From Avena insularis (Eukaryota > Streptophyta > Magnoliopsida > Poales > Poaceae), in assembly GCA_023614405.1 (NCBI GenBank), contig CM042687.1, forward strand, positions 236,742,292-236,806,291: a stretch of 64,000 nucleotides of DNA, written 5' to 3'. The translations under genes and the position numbers were made by a program. Positions 20,732-31,508 of this stretch are shown piece after piece. The first letter of the stretch is position 1. Each line of letters begins with the position of its first letter. A model generated the notes under the pieces. The model had not been told where the DNA came from, ran no database searches, and was given only the letters and a program-made list of their open reading frames with translations.

Positions 20732-22512
20732 GCACCACTAGCAAGTGTGAATACATATCCACTTGTGGCCTTTATCTCGTCAGCATCAGATATCCAATTT
20801 GAATCACTATAACCCTCTAGTACCCCTCGGATACCTGGTATAGTGAATGCTATAGCTCGCGGTGCCTTTTAGATAACACATAACTCTCTCAAGAGCATGC
20901 CATTGATCATTTCCTAGATTTGAAACAAATCGACTGAGTTTTCTTACAGCAAAAACGATGTCAGGCCTTGGGGCACTATCTAAATACATAAGCGAGCCAA
21001 TAATTTGAGAGTATCTCAGTTGGTCTCTAGCATTTCCTCGATTCTTCGAAGAAACACACTAGGATCATATGGTGTAGGAGAAGACTTGTAGCCGTTATAC
21101 CCAAAATGACTCAAGACCTTTTCCACATAGTGGGACTGAAGCAATGTAATCCCACCGTCATCATCTCTCAATAGCTTGATGTTCTGATAACATCAGCTAC
21201 TCCCAGACCCTTCATTTCAAAGGAACGAGATAAGAAATCTTTGACCTCCTTAATTGCATTAAGGTTGGTTCTGAAAATCAGTATGTCATCAACATATAAA
21301 CAAAGTATGACTCCCTCACCCCCACCATGGCGATGGTACGCACATTTATCAGCTTCATTTACAACAAAGCCTAAAATAGTTAAAGTTCTTTCAAACTTCT
21401 CATGCCACTTCTTAGGGGCTTGTTTTAGGCCATATAAAGACTTCAATAACTTGCACTCCTTTTATGCTTGACCATTTACCATAAATCCATCAGGATGATC
21501 CATGTAAATTTCCTCATCCAACTCTCCATTAAGGAAACCTGTCTTAACGTCCATTTGATGAACGAGAAGACCATGAGAGGCAGCCAATGAGAGTAATACT
21601 CAAATGGTGGTAAATCTGGCAACAGGTGAGTAAGTGTCAAAGAAGTCTTCACCTTATTTTTGAGTATATCCCTTGGCTACAAGCCGTGCCTTGTACTTCT
21701 TAATAGTATCACCAGGTCTAAGATTTTTACTTAAACACCCACTTGCATCCTACAGGTTTGCACCCATAAGGGCGATCAGTGATCCCCCAAGTTCCATTAG
21801 ATAAGATGGAATCCATCTCACTATGGACGGCTTCCTTCTAGTAATCAACATCAGAAGATGCATATGCTTCTGAAATGGAAGTGGGAGTGTCATCCACAAG
21901 GTACACAATGAAATTATCACCAAAGGAGTTTGCAGTCCTCTATCTCTTGCTCCTTTTAGGAATTTCATTATCATCCTCCTTAGGACTTTCAGAGTTTTCA
22001 AATGGAATGGTAGGTTCAGAAAATGTAGCAATTTCCTGATTAGATGAACTAGGTATCTCCGGATTTGATGAGTTAGGTTTATCCTTTATAGGAAAGATAT
22101 CCTCAAAGAAAGTCGCATCGGTCGACTCCATGATTGTACCGACATGAATGTCAGGTACTTCAGATTTTACTATCAAGAATCTATAACCAATGCTATGGAA
22201 AGCATAGCCTAGAAAAACACAATCAATGGTTTTTGGTCCAAGCTTGCGCTTCTTGGGGATTGGTACATTAAACTTTGCCAAACAACCCCAAGTAGGTAAG
22301 TAAGAGAGTTTTAATATTTTCTTCTCCCATTCTTCGAATGGAGTAATTTCCTTATTCTTTGTGGGAACTCGGTTTAGGACATAACACATAGTCAATAGTG
22401 GCTCCCCCACCATTCCTTGGAGAGACCCGATGTGTCTAACATGGCGTTAACCAAATCTCTTAGAGTATGGTTCTTTCTTTCAGCTACTCCATTTGATTGG
22501 GGTGAGTAGGGA
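20732..22512 (-). pseudogene. Copia A integrase end, reverse transcriptase and RNase H start
   Basis: Read right to left, the integrase core end has PYSPQSNGVAERKNHTL (about 22440-22500) and the post-core segment shows PTWGCLAKFNVPIPKKRKLG. A Ser/Asn/Pro-rich linker is followed by RT with CKWVF-like remains, KSLYGLKQAPKKWHEKF and the catalytic YVDD (21285-21296). RNase H begins with RPDIVFAVRKLSRFVSN (about 20810-20990). Several frameshifts and stops break it. Gag, protease and the first part of integrase are missing: integrase joins straight onto an LTR remnant near 22512. Confidence 0.88.
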
Positions 22513-22747
22513 GGCGAGCAAGGAGGAGGAGGAGCGTGTGTGTAGATGTATTGTCTTCTCAAGCTCGTACGTGTGTTGGAAGAACTCTCCTTATAAGGTG
22601 GTCCAACTTCCACTCAACTAGCAATGTGGGACTAAACATTTGTCCCAGCTCTTGCCTTGCATGAATGGGTCAAATGGGCCTTTAGGATTTCAGGAATTTA
22701 TTGGCATATAATAAATAGGCTGGGCCTATTTATGCAGAATTGCAACA
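22512..22747 (-). repeat. Copia A 5' LTR remnant
   Basis: It matches 1714-1934 closely, including GGCCCAGCC, CCAATAAATTCCTGAAATCC and the GGAGGAGGAGCGTGTGTG block. The minus strand starts TGTTGCAATTCTGC at 22747. The LTR is cut at about 22512, where coding sequence resumes, so an internal deletion removed the rest. Confidence 0.82.
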
Positions 22748-22926
22748 TTGACTAGAGATGCTCTTAGACCTAACAGCCAATGCTTTTTTCTGGAAGGCAT
22801 AGTTTTTATATAGGTAAATTCCACCGGATTTTTCACACGGTGGCTGAACATGGGTTCCAATAAGCTTAAATTTTGTTTGTCATTGTCTTCATTTGCACTG
22901 GAAAAACATTTTGGCTCTTCCTGGTC
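22748..22926. other. Unassigned sequence
   Basis: No coding signal or known repeat end is seen in this spacer between the Copia A LTR and the LINE tail. It may be older flanking DNA. Confidence 0.4.
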
Positions 22927-23165
22927 TTTTTTTTTGGGGAAAAAGGCATATTTTAATATCGCAATGATACTAATTACACCGGGTATCTGCAACAACGTAT
23001 TACCCTATTGACATTATAGATGCACATAGACAAAAAAGAAGAAGAAGAATTACAAAAAATAAAGTCCCGCTACAACAATAAGATCATAGCCTTTGTAGCA
23101 GTTACACTAACCTCACCGAAACAACACCAGAAATCCAATATCTTCAATAGCGACGCAAGTTATCA
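22927..23165 (-). mobile_element. LINE 3' tail with poly(A)
   Basis: On the minus strand the segment ends in a run of A (22927-22936) after a T/A-rich 3' UTR (GGTGTAATTAGTATCATTGC, ATTAAAATATGCC) of the kind that ends grass L1 LINEs. It meets an oppositely oriented LINE coding remnant near 23166-23180. Confidence 0.5.
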
Positions 23166-23179
23166 ACATAATTTGGAGC

Positions 23180-23443
23180 ATGGTCCTTAGCTGGGTAGAT
23201 TTATCTCAGGTCGTTCGAAACATTGGACTGAACTTACGCACTGGTCCCAAGTTCAGGTCTTTAGAATCTGGATGGCAAAAGGATATGCTTGCTATGCTGA
23301 TTGCATGGAGCATTTGGCGGGAGAGAAATGGTCCAGTGTTTTATAAGATATATAAGCCCATTCAGAAAGTTATTTATCAGATAATAATATCAAATGCTAA
23401 ATGGTGGGCGCTAGCAAGTAGGGGCAGGTTCATATTACCATGA
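23180..23443 (+). pseudogene. LINE ORF2 C-terminal (zf-RVT) remnant
   Basis: The 87-codon frame holds the C-terminal signature of plant L1 ORF2 proteins, MLIAWSIWRERNGPVF followed by a spaced AKWWALAS, which lies beyond the reverse transcriptase. The zinc-binding residues upstream are gone. It lies head-on to the LINE tail at 22927-23165, which fits a 5'-inverted LINE insertion or two unrelated fragments. Confidence 0.6.
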
Positions 23444-23529
23444 GGCTAAGGTCGTGGGACTGTTGTGTGGTTCCTTTTCTACTCCCTCTATTTCAATCTC
23501 TACATATGGGTGGCACAATGTTGTGGGAC

Positions 23530-23584
23530 CTATTTGTCACCTCTACATAAATAACATATTCTTAGTTCTTCCAAAGATCATAAG
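23530..23584 (-). pseudogene. Copia B pol remnant, leftmost piece
   Basis: After removal of the solo LTR 23585-24936, the minus strand reads continuously from 24942 into AAGAATATGTTATTTATGTAG and AGGTGACAAA, which resembles the BARE/Angela RNase H region. No open frame remains, and the left limit is not defined. Confidence 0.4.
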
Positions 23585-24936
23585 TGTTGGGAATATGCCC
23601 TAAAGGAAATCATGTATAATGAAATTTCCATTGTATTCATAAAGATATTCAATTGTCCTTGTATAAACATCTGATGTATATCATTGAATATGTGATTCGG
23701 TTGTGGAACTATACATTCATGTTGTTTGTACTAAATATCCTTGGTCATCGAGGTTGTGCTGGACACACAACTTAGACCAATGTGAAAGTCGGCTTGATGA
23801 CTCGGTTCCACTTTTCATGGGCATGGAGATGCTATTCCGACTTACATAGATTCGTCTAAAGAGTTTAGCGAGTCGGATTGACCTATATTGAGGTACAACG
23901 AACAAGTTGTCATTTGTATATCTCAAACAATATAATCCTTAGACCTGAGGTTATTGCACAGTCCGAGTTGAGGATCACATACTTAGGTTCTGTCAAACAC
24001 TGATCCGTAACTAGGCAGTTATAAAGGCAGAGTTCGGGTCGAATGAGAATCAAGCTGCGTGATGTGAATAACCAAGATGGGATTTTGACCCTCTAGTTGG
24101 AGAGATATTCTCTAGGGCCTCTCGGATGATATGATTCGGAAAGCATGGCCATGCACGACTCGGTTAAGTGTTAACCGAGACGATCGACTAAGAGTTAGTC
24201 GGATGAATCACTTATCTCGGATCGAGAAGAGAGTTAGATTATTTAAGGGATGACAAATATTTGCCTATAGTCTAACAAGGTATATCGTGAGGCAAAAGTG
24301 ACTCGGACGCAAGTCGCATTGGAAAGGCAAGTCGTCATGACTCTTTGGTAGTTGGGAGTCGACACATTACGCTTCTGGAGCTACGCGATCGATTGAGAGT
24401 CGGACTCCAATCGTGTCCAAGTTGCCATGAGCCTACGGGGTCACACACTTAAGAGCGGGAGCAAGTTCGGATTAGATCTGAACCGAAAATCTGGTCGGGT
24501 TGGACCCGAGCCGGATTTGGACTGAGTCAGTGAGTCGGACTCACGACGACTGTTATTATATGGGATTTACTGAATGGTCCACGTGAGTGGATCCCATGTT
24601 CACTCCCTATATATAGTGGGGCGCAGAAACCCAGGAGGGTTGATCGGTTAGGTTATTCCATGCGTTGGAAACCCTAGCTCCACAGCAGTCCAGCCGTCAT
24701 ATCGAACCTAGCAGTTCGCTGCCGGTGCTTCTCCTTGTACGTGTGGATACCAGCATCTCCACACCAGGATGATCGGATCAGATCGTGAGGACTGCACTGC
24801 ATTCAACATACGTGCTTCAGCAGTAATCCGCAACCGCGCGTCTAGTGGTAATCCTCGTGGCCTTCTACCTCAGCTAGATCTTGGGATCACCACGTTATAG
24901 GGAAAAAGTTTTGTTTTATCTCTATGTGGCCCAACA
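23585..24936 (+). mobile_element. Solo Copia LTR (TGTTGGG...CCCAACA)
   Basis: The solo LTR is 1,352 bp with 7-bp inverted ends TGTTGGG/CCCAACA and an exact ATAAG duplication (23580-23584 and 24937-24941). A TATA box (TATATATAG) is at 24608-24616 with a GC-richer transcribed leader after it. It contains many short TCGG/GTCGGA-type repeats. It differs from the LTR family at 27560-29482. Confidence 0.92.
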
Positions 24937-24941
24937 ATAAG

Positions 24942-27559
24942 AATATCCTTACTATCATCCAATGATCATATTATGAGTCATTCTGGTATATGCTCATCAC
25001 ATTTAGAGCATAGGACATATCTGGATGTGTACATATCACAATATGATTGTTCAAAATATTCTTGTGATTTTATTCACCAAGTGTCAAAAACACTTGGATC
25101 TCATCTCACTTACCAAATGTCAATACACTTGAATCTTGATCCAATCCTTCATGTGCGACAAGTACCTTTCTTGTCATTTCCATATTGAACTACATTCAAT
25201 ATCTCATCTATGTACATTTGGCTCAACCATATTAGCATCTCAATCTATCCATATAGACATTGATACCTAATATTCGGGTTTTTTCCTAAGTATTTCATTT
25301 AAATGAAATTCTTAACCTATGTCAACAAAATATACATCATTTTTAATCAACAATATGTCTTTCACATAATGTATCAGAAATATATCTTAGAGCTCCTACT
25401 CAATTTCTTGCAAATGCAAGTATCTTCATTGTCTCTAATGAAATTAAACTCTTTTAACAGTTTCATCACATTGAAGATTTCAACTCCGCGATGCTTACTT
25501 CAACCATTGAAGTTTGGATGTGATTTTAGAATCCTTTGAATTAACAAAACCCTTTGGATTGTGTCATGTACATGTCCTAGGTAACCATTATACTAGAAGA
25601 ACTTTATTTTGTTTGTCCAACTACCATATACCAAAATTATATGTAGTGGTTGCTATATCAATCCGTCCAGACTAAAATCGCTATGAAAGATCAAATCTTG
25701 TCATAGTAAACTCCTTAAATATTGTCGTAAACTCTTTTCCGACATGTGGACTATTTCATAGATGTGAAACATCCATGTCTATTTCTTTATAGATCCAAAT
25801 ACGACTGAAAGGTTTTACACCTTTCTAGAGGGTCTTCCAAGTTCAAAACTTGATTTCTCGTATATGGAATTATCACGGATTTTATTTCTTTAAGCCATTT
25901 GACGGAATCAAGGACCATAATCGCTTCTTTGCATGTGGTCGGTTCATCATTATCAAACAATAATATTCTACTCTCAAATATTAGTATCTGATTGTTTACC
26001 CGACCTTCTCGGTTCAATAGGAACTTAGACCTCCGTGACCACAACCTTTGAGGCGCATGAGGCATGAGCATTTTTGCTGCCTCTGGGACACTTTCCAGCG
26101 CTGCGCAACTCCGCACATATAGCTAAGGTTCAATAAACTTATCAAAGTTATATTGTCCTTCCAATTAACTTTTTACGAAAAAATCCTTCTCAAGAAACTT
26201 GACGTTCTAAGTGACAAACACTTTTGTCTTCAGTGTTATGGAGGAATATCCAATGGTTATTCGAAATAACATACAAAGACATGTCCATCCGACTTTGGTT
26301 GTAAACATTTTACTTATTCCTAGAATACCAAAATTTAAGAAAGGACAACTTGGGTTTTATCCCAAACCATAACTTATATGGTGTCATTTCAACGAATCAC
26401 GATGGTGCTCTTTTAAGTGTAAAAGCGGTAGTCATTAAAGTTTTAATATTTAAAATATAATGGCAGTTTTATAACTGACACCTTTGATCTCACCATGTCA
26501 AACAAGGTTTCATTACATATCTCGAACCCTCCATACTCCTATGGTGTTTCAGGAAATGCAAATCCATGGAACGATTCCTCAAATCTTAGGTGTTATGCTA
26601 AACTTGTAACTCATTCCTTTATGATCCAATCATAAATCCTTTATTTTCTTGCTACAATGATTTTCCACTTCATCTTGAAAGTCTTTGACCTTTTTCAAAT
26701 ATTTCACACTTCATCCTCATTAAGTAAATATACACATGTATTCACTCAAAATTCCGGAGAAAGCATATGAAGTTGAAATCCATCGCTCATGACTACACAT
26801 AATGGACTATATACATCAATATGTACATCCTCATTAAGTTAGTCGTCCGTTCTTCTTTGGCCTTCGAACGAAGTTTCAATTATTTCTAGTAAAGTCTCAT
26901 AAGCATCATTTGATCAAAATCAAAAGACTCCAAAATTCCATCAACATGGACTTTCTACATGTTTTCTTTCCAATATAATTTAAACGGCGATGTCACTTCT
27001 TAAGTGATCTTTTAATCATTTGTCTTGCGAAATTTTTAGCATTAGTTTTATGGATGTGATTTCTCTAACCAGACTTGTAAATCATCCATCTTTTATGTAA
27101 TACGGCAATTATTTGAAGAACCTTTTGTTCTCATAATACCTGATCAAAATAACAATTATTGAAACAAATCTTGAAGGAAAGCTTTGATGTCAACGAGAAA
27201 CACAACAACACTTTGTTTGATTACGATGAACATCATCACATATCCTTTTGCTGGTTACTTCAGATATTGTAGTTCATGAATTGTGTTGTCCTGCATGACA
27301 TTTCACACCAACCAATTCGGTATCCAATACACAAGAACCACATTGTTTAACAAGCAAAGAATACAACCATAACATGTATAACATCTATATACCTAAGCTG
27401 GACATTTCCAGTCTTCTCTTTTTCTGCCAAATATTTCTGAGATTCTCTTTCAGCATTTCCTTTCCCTTTTAAAAGAATCAATCAACATCAACAGTGGCGC
27501 CATACACATGACACATAGTCCAAAGCGTGTATAGTCAAATACTAATACCTTTGGACTTG
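24942..27559 (-). pseudogene. Copia B (BARE/Angela-type) pol remnant
   Basis: This is a strongly decayed Copia integrase-RT-RNase H region read right to left. The clearest coding stretch is 26116-25787, with EPTTCKEAIM, DSVKWLKEIKS and NQVLNLEDP, the start of Copia RT. Further left the nucleotide sequence still follows the order of RT blocks of this family, but no long frame survives. Integrase (26120-27500) is inferred from position only. Gag is not seen. The solo LTR 27560-29482 separates this part from the leader at 29488-31307. Confidence 0.7.
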
Positions 27560-29482
27560 TGTTGGAGATATTCCCTAGAGGCAATAATAAATCTAGTTAT
27601 TATTATATCTTTGTGTTTATGATAAATGTTTACATTCATGCTATAACAGTATTAACAAGGAAACATTAATACGTGTGTGATTTGTAAACTAAATTAGAGT
27701 CCCTAGTAAAGCCTCTTCATAATACTAGCTTGTTGGTTAATAAATGATTGTGGTTTCCCTATCATGAACATTGAAATGTTATTAACAACAGGATCATATC
27801 GTTAGGAGAATGGTATGATGGACATACTCCTATAGATAAGCGTAGCATAAAGATCAAGTCATTTTAATAGCTCAATTGCTATATGCTTTCTGATACATAG
27901 TAACCTAATTCCTTCGACCATGAGATCATGTTTATCACCATCACCGGAAGGATGCTTTGATGACATCATACACCACACCGTAACTGGGTGGCTATAAAGG
28001 TGGAACTGAGTGTTCAGAAAGTATGGGTTGAGACACATGGATAAAGAGTGGGATTTGTCCATCCATATGACAGATAGATATACTCTGGGCCCTCTCGGTG
28101 GAATGTCATCCAATTGGCTTGCAAGCATGTGACTGGCTCACAAGGGATCACATATCACGGGAACAAGAAATAATTACTTATCAGTAACGAGGTTGAACTA
28201 GGTATGCAGAGATACCAACGATCAAAACCCCGGATAAGTAAACTATCATGAGACAAAGGGAAATTGATATCGTATGTAAGTGGTTCATTCGATCGCAAAG
28301 TAATCGTAGAATTATGTGGGAGCCATATGAATTTCCAGATTCCTCTATTGGTTATTGTTCGAAGAAGTGTCTCGATCATGTCCGCATAATTCACGAACCG
28401 TAGGGAGACACACTTAAGGATTCGATGTTGTTGAGTAGTTATGGAATGATGAGTAAGAGACCGAATGTTGCTCGGAGTCTCGGATGGGATCCGGGATATC
28501 ACGAGGAGATCTGGAATGGTCCGGAGAATAAGATTCATATAAGGAAAGTCCTGTTTCGGAGTTGGAGAATGATTCCGGTGTTTTCATTGGGAATGTTCTA
28601 GAAGGGTCTAGAAGATCTGGCACTCCGGAGGGGAAGGGTACATGAATGTGTCATAACAAGTTGGAATGGTTGCATCATGTACTAGGTGTCATCGCTGAGC
28701 AAAATACAGGGATAAATCAAATCCTAGTTTGAAAAGTCAAACGCCAATTTGAAAAGTCAAACGACAAGTTTGCTTGGTGGAGGGAGAGTAGGAAACCTAC
28801 TTGGGGAGGAGTTCCTCTCCCTCCACCCGCCGGCCTTGGAGGCCGACTTGGGGGAGGACTCTCCTCCCCTGGCCGGCGCCCTCCCACCTATATAAAGAGG
28901 GGCAGGGGTGCCCCTCTAGACCTACACCTCTCTCCTCTAAACCCTAGCCCTAGCCGCCGGCCTCCACCAAGTCACCGCCGCCCCTAGGGTTTGCCAAGCC
29001 GCCGAGTTGGGGCCTCCCCTTGCCCTAGTCGCCGGCTTAGCCCTCTCTCCTTGGTGCCTCTAAACCCTAGATCGCCAAGGCCTCTCTCATAGTCCACCAT
29101 ATTTGCTCCGGCTTAAGGCGAAGCCCTGCGAGATCTCCCCTCTACTTCCGGTACCACGCCGTCATGCTGCCGGAATCGCGAGGAGAGTGCTACAACCTCC
29201 GCTGCCTGCTGGAACAAGGGAGAGGAAGGTCTTCATCGAGTACGAGCGATGTGACCCATTGGGAGCGCTGCGGAAAGCAAGTAGGAAGGATCGTCTACAC
29301 GATCTTGAGATCGGCAAGAGTACGACTACATCACCCACGAGAATCCGCTCTTGTTAAACACTTTGGAATCTTCGAGGGTGAGTTATTCTATCGACTCATT
29401 GCCACAATCTAGTAGATAGATCTTGGCTTGTTTGTTTGTATGCGGTAGAATTTTTTTGTTTTCCATGCTACGAATCCCTACA
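27560..29482 (+). mobile_element. Solo LTR of BARE/Angela-type Copia element
   Basis: The solo LTR is 1,923 bp from TGTTGGAGATATTCCC to AATCCCTACA with an exact ACTTG duplication (27555-27559 and 29483-29487). TATATAAAG at 28889-28897 is the likely TATA box. It is the same family as the Copia B LTR on the opposite strand (31308-31508 plus 44159-45707). The two are not the ends of one element, because they are inverted and this one has its own target duplication. Confidence 0.92.
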
Positions 29483-29487
29483 ACTTG

Positions 29488-31307
29488 CACTTTGAAGTAG
29501 ATCACAATCATCAAATGTTTTGGCAATCTTTCAAAATCCATTCTTTAGTTTCTTTTATTGTAGTAAACATCTTACCTACATCTTCTATTCATCCTTATCA
29601 TAACACCTTTCATTATCAAGCTACTATAGCTTATAAAGGCGAATCGCAAGTATAATTTTATTTTCCAAAATCCTTTTGGAGGATTAGGACGACTAGCGTC
29701 TCCAACCTTTGCAAATATCATCAAATATGAGAACATATATTTTGCCAAAATATACTCTTTCATGTTGCAACCAAAACATTGTTTCATATATCGCAATATC
29801 TTCCACACATGATGGTTTCTAAAACATTTCTTTCAGCTCCTACATAACCTTGATATTAAAACAATCATTTAAATATCAAGAATCATGGAGGAAAACAAGA
29901 AACTTTAGATACTAACACTGGAATTGTTACTCTTGATTTAATACCAATTATTAAACTTCACGGAGTAAACGGAGTTTGGTGAAAGTTTGCAATAGGACTT
30001 CTATAATTTAGATTGACACTCAAAACAATACAATACCAGTTTGTAAACTAACTATCCAGAATACTATAGTTCTATTATCTCAATTAAGACTAAGCGTAAG
30101 GTGGTGAACGGATGCCAATGACTGCAACAATTATGCAAATTCACTTTGATTTAATTTATGATAAATTGTGTTCAACTTTAATCTTATTACTTTTGAACTC
30201 CCACTCAAAACAACATCCCTCACGTTGTTTTGGTGATTACACAAACAAAATCCACTACACCAAGTTCGATCTTCACGAGAGAATATGTAGCTTCAAAGGC
30301 GAATAATCAACATGTTCGTCATATCATCCATATGACTCATGCTTTACCTTTCGGTATTTCGTGTTCCCAGGCCATGTCTGTACATGCTAGGCTCTTCAAG
30401 GTTAACCTTTGTATCCACATGTGCAAATCTGGCTTGCACCCATTGTATGCACAAATAGAATCTATAACACCCTATCATCATGTGATGCTTCGAAATGACG
30501 AGTTTTAGCAATGGTGCCTACTAAGGACGAACACTTTATTACTTGATATTTAGTGAGATGGATCATCTTATAGTGCTACCATCATGATCTAAGCAATACA
30601 AGATGCATAAAAAGGATTAACATCACATGCAATTCATAATATGTGATATGATATGGCATTTCTTCTTGTGCCTTTGATCTCCATCTCCAAAGCACGAACA
30701 TGATCTCCATCATCACCAGCGTGGCTTCAAGGTCAATGGCGCCGCTTCATGGTTGTCCATCACCAACAACAACTATTACAACTACTTGGAATAAAGCTAT
30801 TACATGATGAATAGACACGCATGTCTTAACAATTTTAAAGACAAACATTAGGCTACAATAAGGATCATCTCATACATCAAATATAATCACAATCACATCA
30901 TGGCCATAGGACATCACATGCCCCTATAAAAACAAGTTAGACGCCTCTAATTTTGTTTGCATATTTTACGTGGCTTGGGGCTTTTGAATAAAGAACTGTT
31001 CTTACCTACGAACAAGAACCACAACACTCATCCAAGTGTTGTCAAGTGCAGATTGTAAGTTGGATCTTAACTATGGTGGGAGAGACAGACACCCGCAAAG
31101 CCACTTGTGCAATGCAAGTTGCACGTTGAGCGTGGAGCAAGTCTCATGTGCGACGACATGTAAGGTTAGCCTGGGCCGCTTCATCCCACCATCCCGCAAG
31201 ATACAATGTAAACGAAAATCAAGTGACAACAAGAGCATCAACACCCACAAAACCATTGTGTTCTACTCGTACAATAGATCTAAGCATAGATTCGACTTTG
31301 ATACCAC
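29488..31307 (-). other. Copia B leader region with primer binding site
   Basis: The minus strand starts with GTGGTATCAAAGTC (31294-31307), close to the TGGTATCAGAGC initiator-Met primer site, right after the LTR end. A long non-coding leader follows, characteristic of BARE/Angela elements (blocks CCTAGCATGTACAGACATGG and GAGTGGGAGTTC). I do not see an intact gag. Short frames such as 29572-29808 carry no motif. Confidence 0.75.
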
Positions 31308-31508
31308 TGTAGGGTTTGTTGCATGGAAAACAAAAAATTTCTATCGCAACAATGAATAAAACCAAGATCCAATCTATGGCAAAGCCAAGATCTAATCCAT
31401 GATATAGGTGCAACGATATTGGAGAGAACTAACCCTCGAAGATCCAAAGTGTTTAAAAAGATCGGATCTCGTGGTTGGTGTAGTTGATCACTTCTCGTTC
31501 TAAAGATC
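31308..31508 (-). repeat. Copia B 5' LTR, distal piece
   Basis: This is the U5 end of the LTR, whose remainder lies at 44159-45707 beyond the inserted chromovirus. It ends CCCTACA next to the primer binding site and matches the end of 27560-29482. Confidence 0.88.

Noticed and set aside
23444..23520. Stowaway-type MITE end (TACTCCCTCTATTTC)
   Set aside because: Only one possible terminus is visible, with no second inverted end. It is too weak to call.
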